In this document: positions 25,500-26,528 of the stretch, in pieces
Layout of the letters: each line of letters begins with the position of its first letter
Numbering within the stretch: the first letter of the stretch is position 1
Assembly (NCBI GenBank): GCA_000493945.1
Contig: AWNW01000036.1
Coordinates: 1-26,528, forward strand
DNA: 26,528 bases
Source of the DNA: Candidatus Hydrogenedens terephthalaticus JGI OTU-1
GTDB taxonomy: Bacteria > Hydrogenedentota > Hydrogenedentia > Hydrogenedentales > Hydrogenedentaceae
Direction: 5' to 3'
Made by a program: the position numbers and the translations under genes
The notes under the pieces: generated by a model
What the model saw: only the letters and a program-made list of their open reading frames with translations
Database searches by the model: none
What the model was told of the DNA's origin: nothing

Positions 25500-26465
25500 T
25501 TATGCTGTTTTCCATTGATGAACTCCCGTAGCAGGCACAGGGACTTCGTTGAGAATTTCTTTTAATACGGAAGAAACGGTTACTTTTCTTAATCTACTTT
25601 CGGGATTTAAAATGAGACGATGTTCTAAAACAGGAAATACAAGGGATTTAACATCATCTGGGATGACATATCCTCTTCCCAATACCGCTGCATATCCTTG
25701 ACAACAGCGAAATAACATCAGAGAGGCACGGGGACTTGCCCCCAACATAAGATGCGTATGGTCTCGTGTTCGTGCAATGATGCGCAACATATATTCTCTA
25801 ACTTTGGGGTGAATGAAAATATCACGCACCTTTGCCTGCATTTGAATAATAGTTTGTGGGTCTGTCACAGGTTTTAAATTTTCGATAGGATGGGCTAATC
25901 GTAATCGCTCTAACATATCCAGTTCCGCAATCATACCCGGATATCCCATGGATATTTTTATCATAAATCGGTCTAACTGGGCTTCGGGTAAGGGAAAGGT
26001 GCCTTCATGTTCTACAGGATTTTGAGTGGCAAATACAATAAAAGGTTTGTTTAGGATGTATGTTTTTCCATCTACAGATACCTGCCCTTCTGCCATTGCT
26101 TCTAATAAGGCGGATTGGGTTCGGGGGGTTGCCCGATTGATTTCATCTGCAACAACTACTTGATTAAAGATAGGTCCCGGACGAAATTCAAAGTTTTGCG
26201 TGGATTGATTGAATATAGATACCCCTGTTACATCTGTCGGTAATAAGTCGGGTGTGCATTGGATTCGTGTATAGGAACAGCCACTTGAAATGGCTAAAGA
26301 GCGAGCCAGCATAGTCTTTGCAACACCGGGGACATCTTCTAATAAAATATGACCCCCGGCTAAAAAAGCGCCCAGTGCCGTTCGAATAACATGGCTTTTA
26401 TCCAATACGACTGTCTCGATATTCTGGACTAAATCTTTGACTACATCCCGAAATTGTCCCGCCAT
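25500..26465 (-). CDS. MoxR-family AAA+ ATPase
   Basis: This 321-residue cytoplasmic ATPase belongs to the MoxR group, chaperone-like enzymes that help mature or activate other protein complexes. Motifs: Walker A VPGVAKT (45-51, Ala where Gly is usual), Walker B VVVADEINRATPRTQ (103-117), sensor-1 Asn in FATQNPVEHEGTFPLPEAQLDRF (145-167) with Arg166 as likely finger, and the C-terminal lid with GASPRAS. In many genomes it is followed by DUF58 and transglutaminase-like genes; here those are absent and a Ser/Thr kinase gene follows after 86 bases. A TAGGAT box stands before the ATG. Its upstream region holds AT-rich -10-like sequence (TATAAT) at the window edge. Confidence 0.95.
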   Translation of the reverse strand: MAGQFRDVVKDLVQNIETVVLDKSHVIRTALGAFLAGGHILLEDVPGVAKTMLARSLAISSGCSYTRIQCTPDLLPTDVTGVSIFNQSTQNFEFRPGPIFNQVVVADEINRATPRTQSALLEAMAEGQVSVDGKTYILNKPFIVFATQNPVEHEGTFPLPEAQLDRFMIKISMGYPGMIAELDMLERLRLAHPIENLKPVTDPQTIIQMQAKVRDIFIHPKVREYMLRIIARTRDHTHLMLGASPRASLMLFRCCQGYAAVLGRGYVIPDDVKSLVFPVLEHRLILNPESRLRKVTVSSVLKEILNEVPVPATGVHQWKTA

Positions 26466-26489
26466 AAAAATCCTACCATTAAAATTTTA

Positions 26490-26518
26490 TTGACGAAAAT
26501 AATCTTGAGTGATATTAT
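26490..26518 (+). promoter_or_regulatory. Sigma70-like promoter reading out of the window
   Basis: TTGACG (26490-26495) and TATTAT (26513-26518) are separated by exactly 17 bases, close to the sigma70 consensus. It points away from the MoxR gene, so a divergent gene should begin just beyond base 26528. The same AT-rich block contains TATAAT on the minus strand, which could serve as the -10 of moxR. Confidence 0.5.
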
Positions 26519-26528
26519 ATATAATATG

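Overview
The window reads as chromosomal DNA of an uncultured, diderm (Gram-negative-type) bacterium with a fairly AT-rich genome. The diderm reading rests on a lipobox lipoprotein of the YdbL/DUF1318 type, flagellar cap genes and many signal-peptide proteins. A Tat-exported Gfo/Idh/MocA oxidoreductase, large secreted putative glycosidases, a glutaminase-A-like protein and a GLUG-repeat protein with a Glu-Gly-rich tail recall Hydrogenedentota, Planctomycetota or Lentisphaerota. That placement is inference from gene content only; no marker gene such as rRNA is present. I see no tRNA, rRNA, CRISPR array, transposase or phage gene.

Layout: (1) 1-1113, the end of fliD followed by fliS, the flagellar cap protein and the flagellin chaperone. 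(2) 1196-6902, a secreted C45/AAT-type Ntn hydrolase convergent with a Tat-exported Gfo/Idh/MocA protein, which is divergent from a 968-residue secreted TIM-barrel protein. (3) 7197-12765, a three-gene operon: a GldA-type ABC ATPase, a GldF-GldG fusion permease, and a DUF4340 membrane-anchored protein with four internal repeats. (4) 12766-13060, a gene-free stretch holding decayed palindromic and direct repeats and a likely terminator. (5) 13061-14068, a solitary OppD/DppD-type ATPase on the minus strand. (6) 14269-20844, plus-strand genes for a GLUG-repeat surface protein, a GtaA/DUF4965-type protein, a small four-helix membrane protein and a secreted TIM-barrel protein. (7) 26465 down to 20877, a five-gene minus-strand run: MoxR AAA+ ATPase, Hanks-type Ser/Thr kinase, LysM-L,D-transpeptidase, GAF-GGDEF diguanylate cyclase and a DUF1318 lipoprotein.

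How the genes may work together: the secreted enzymes suggest a heterotroph that degrades extracellular carbohydrate and perhaps peptide or amide compounds. The Gld-like operon looks like an envelope ABC system with two large periplasmic parts. The minus-strand run joins a chaperone-like ATPase, protein phosphorylation, c-di-GMP synthesis and peptidoglycan cross-linking, so it looks like an envelope-remodelling and signalling module. No single locus is plainly a new system. The strongest candidates for a second look are the Gld-like operon, the Glu-Gly/Cys/transmembrane C-terminal tail, the kinase-to-transpeptidase run, and the repeat-bearing intergenic region.
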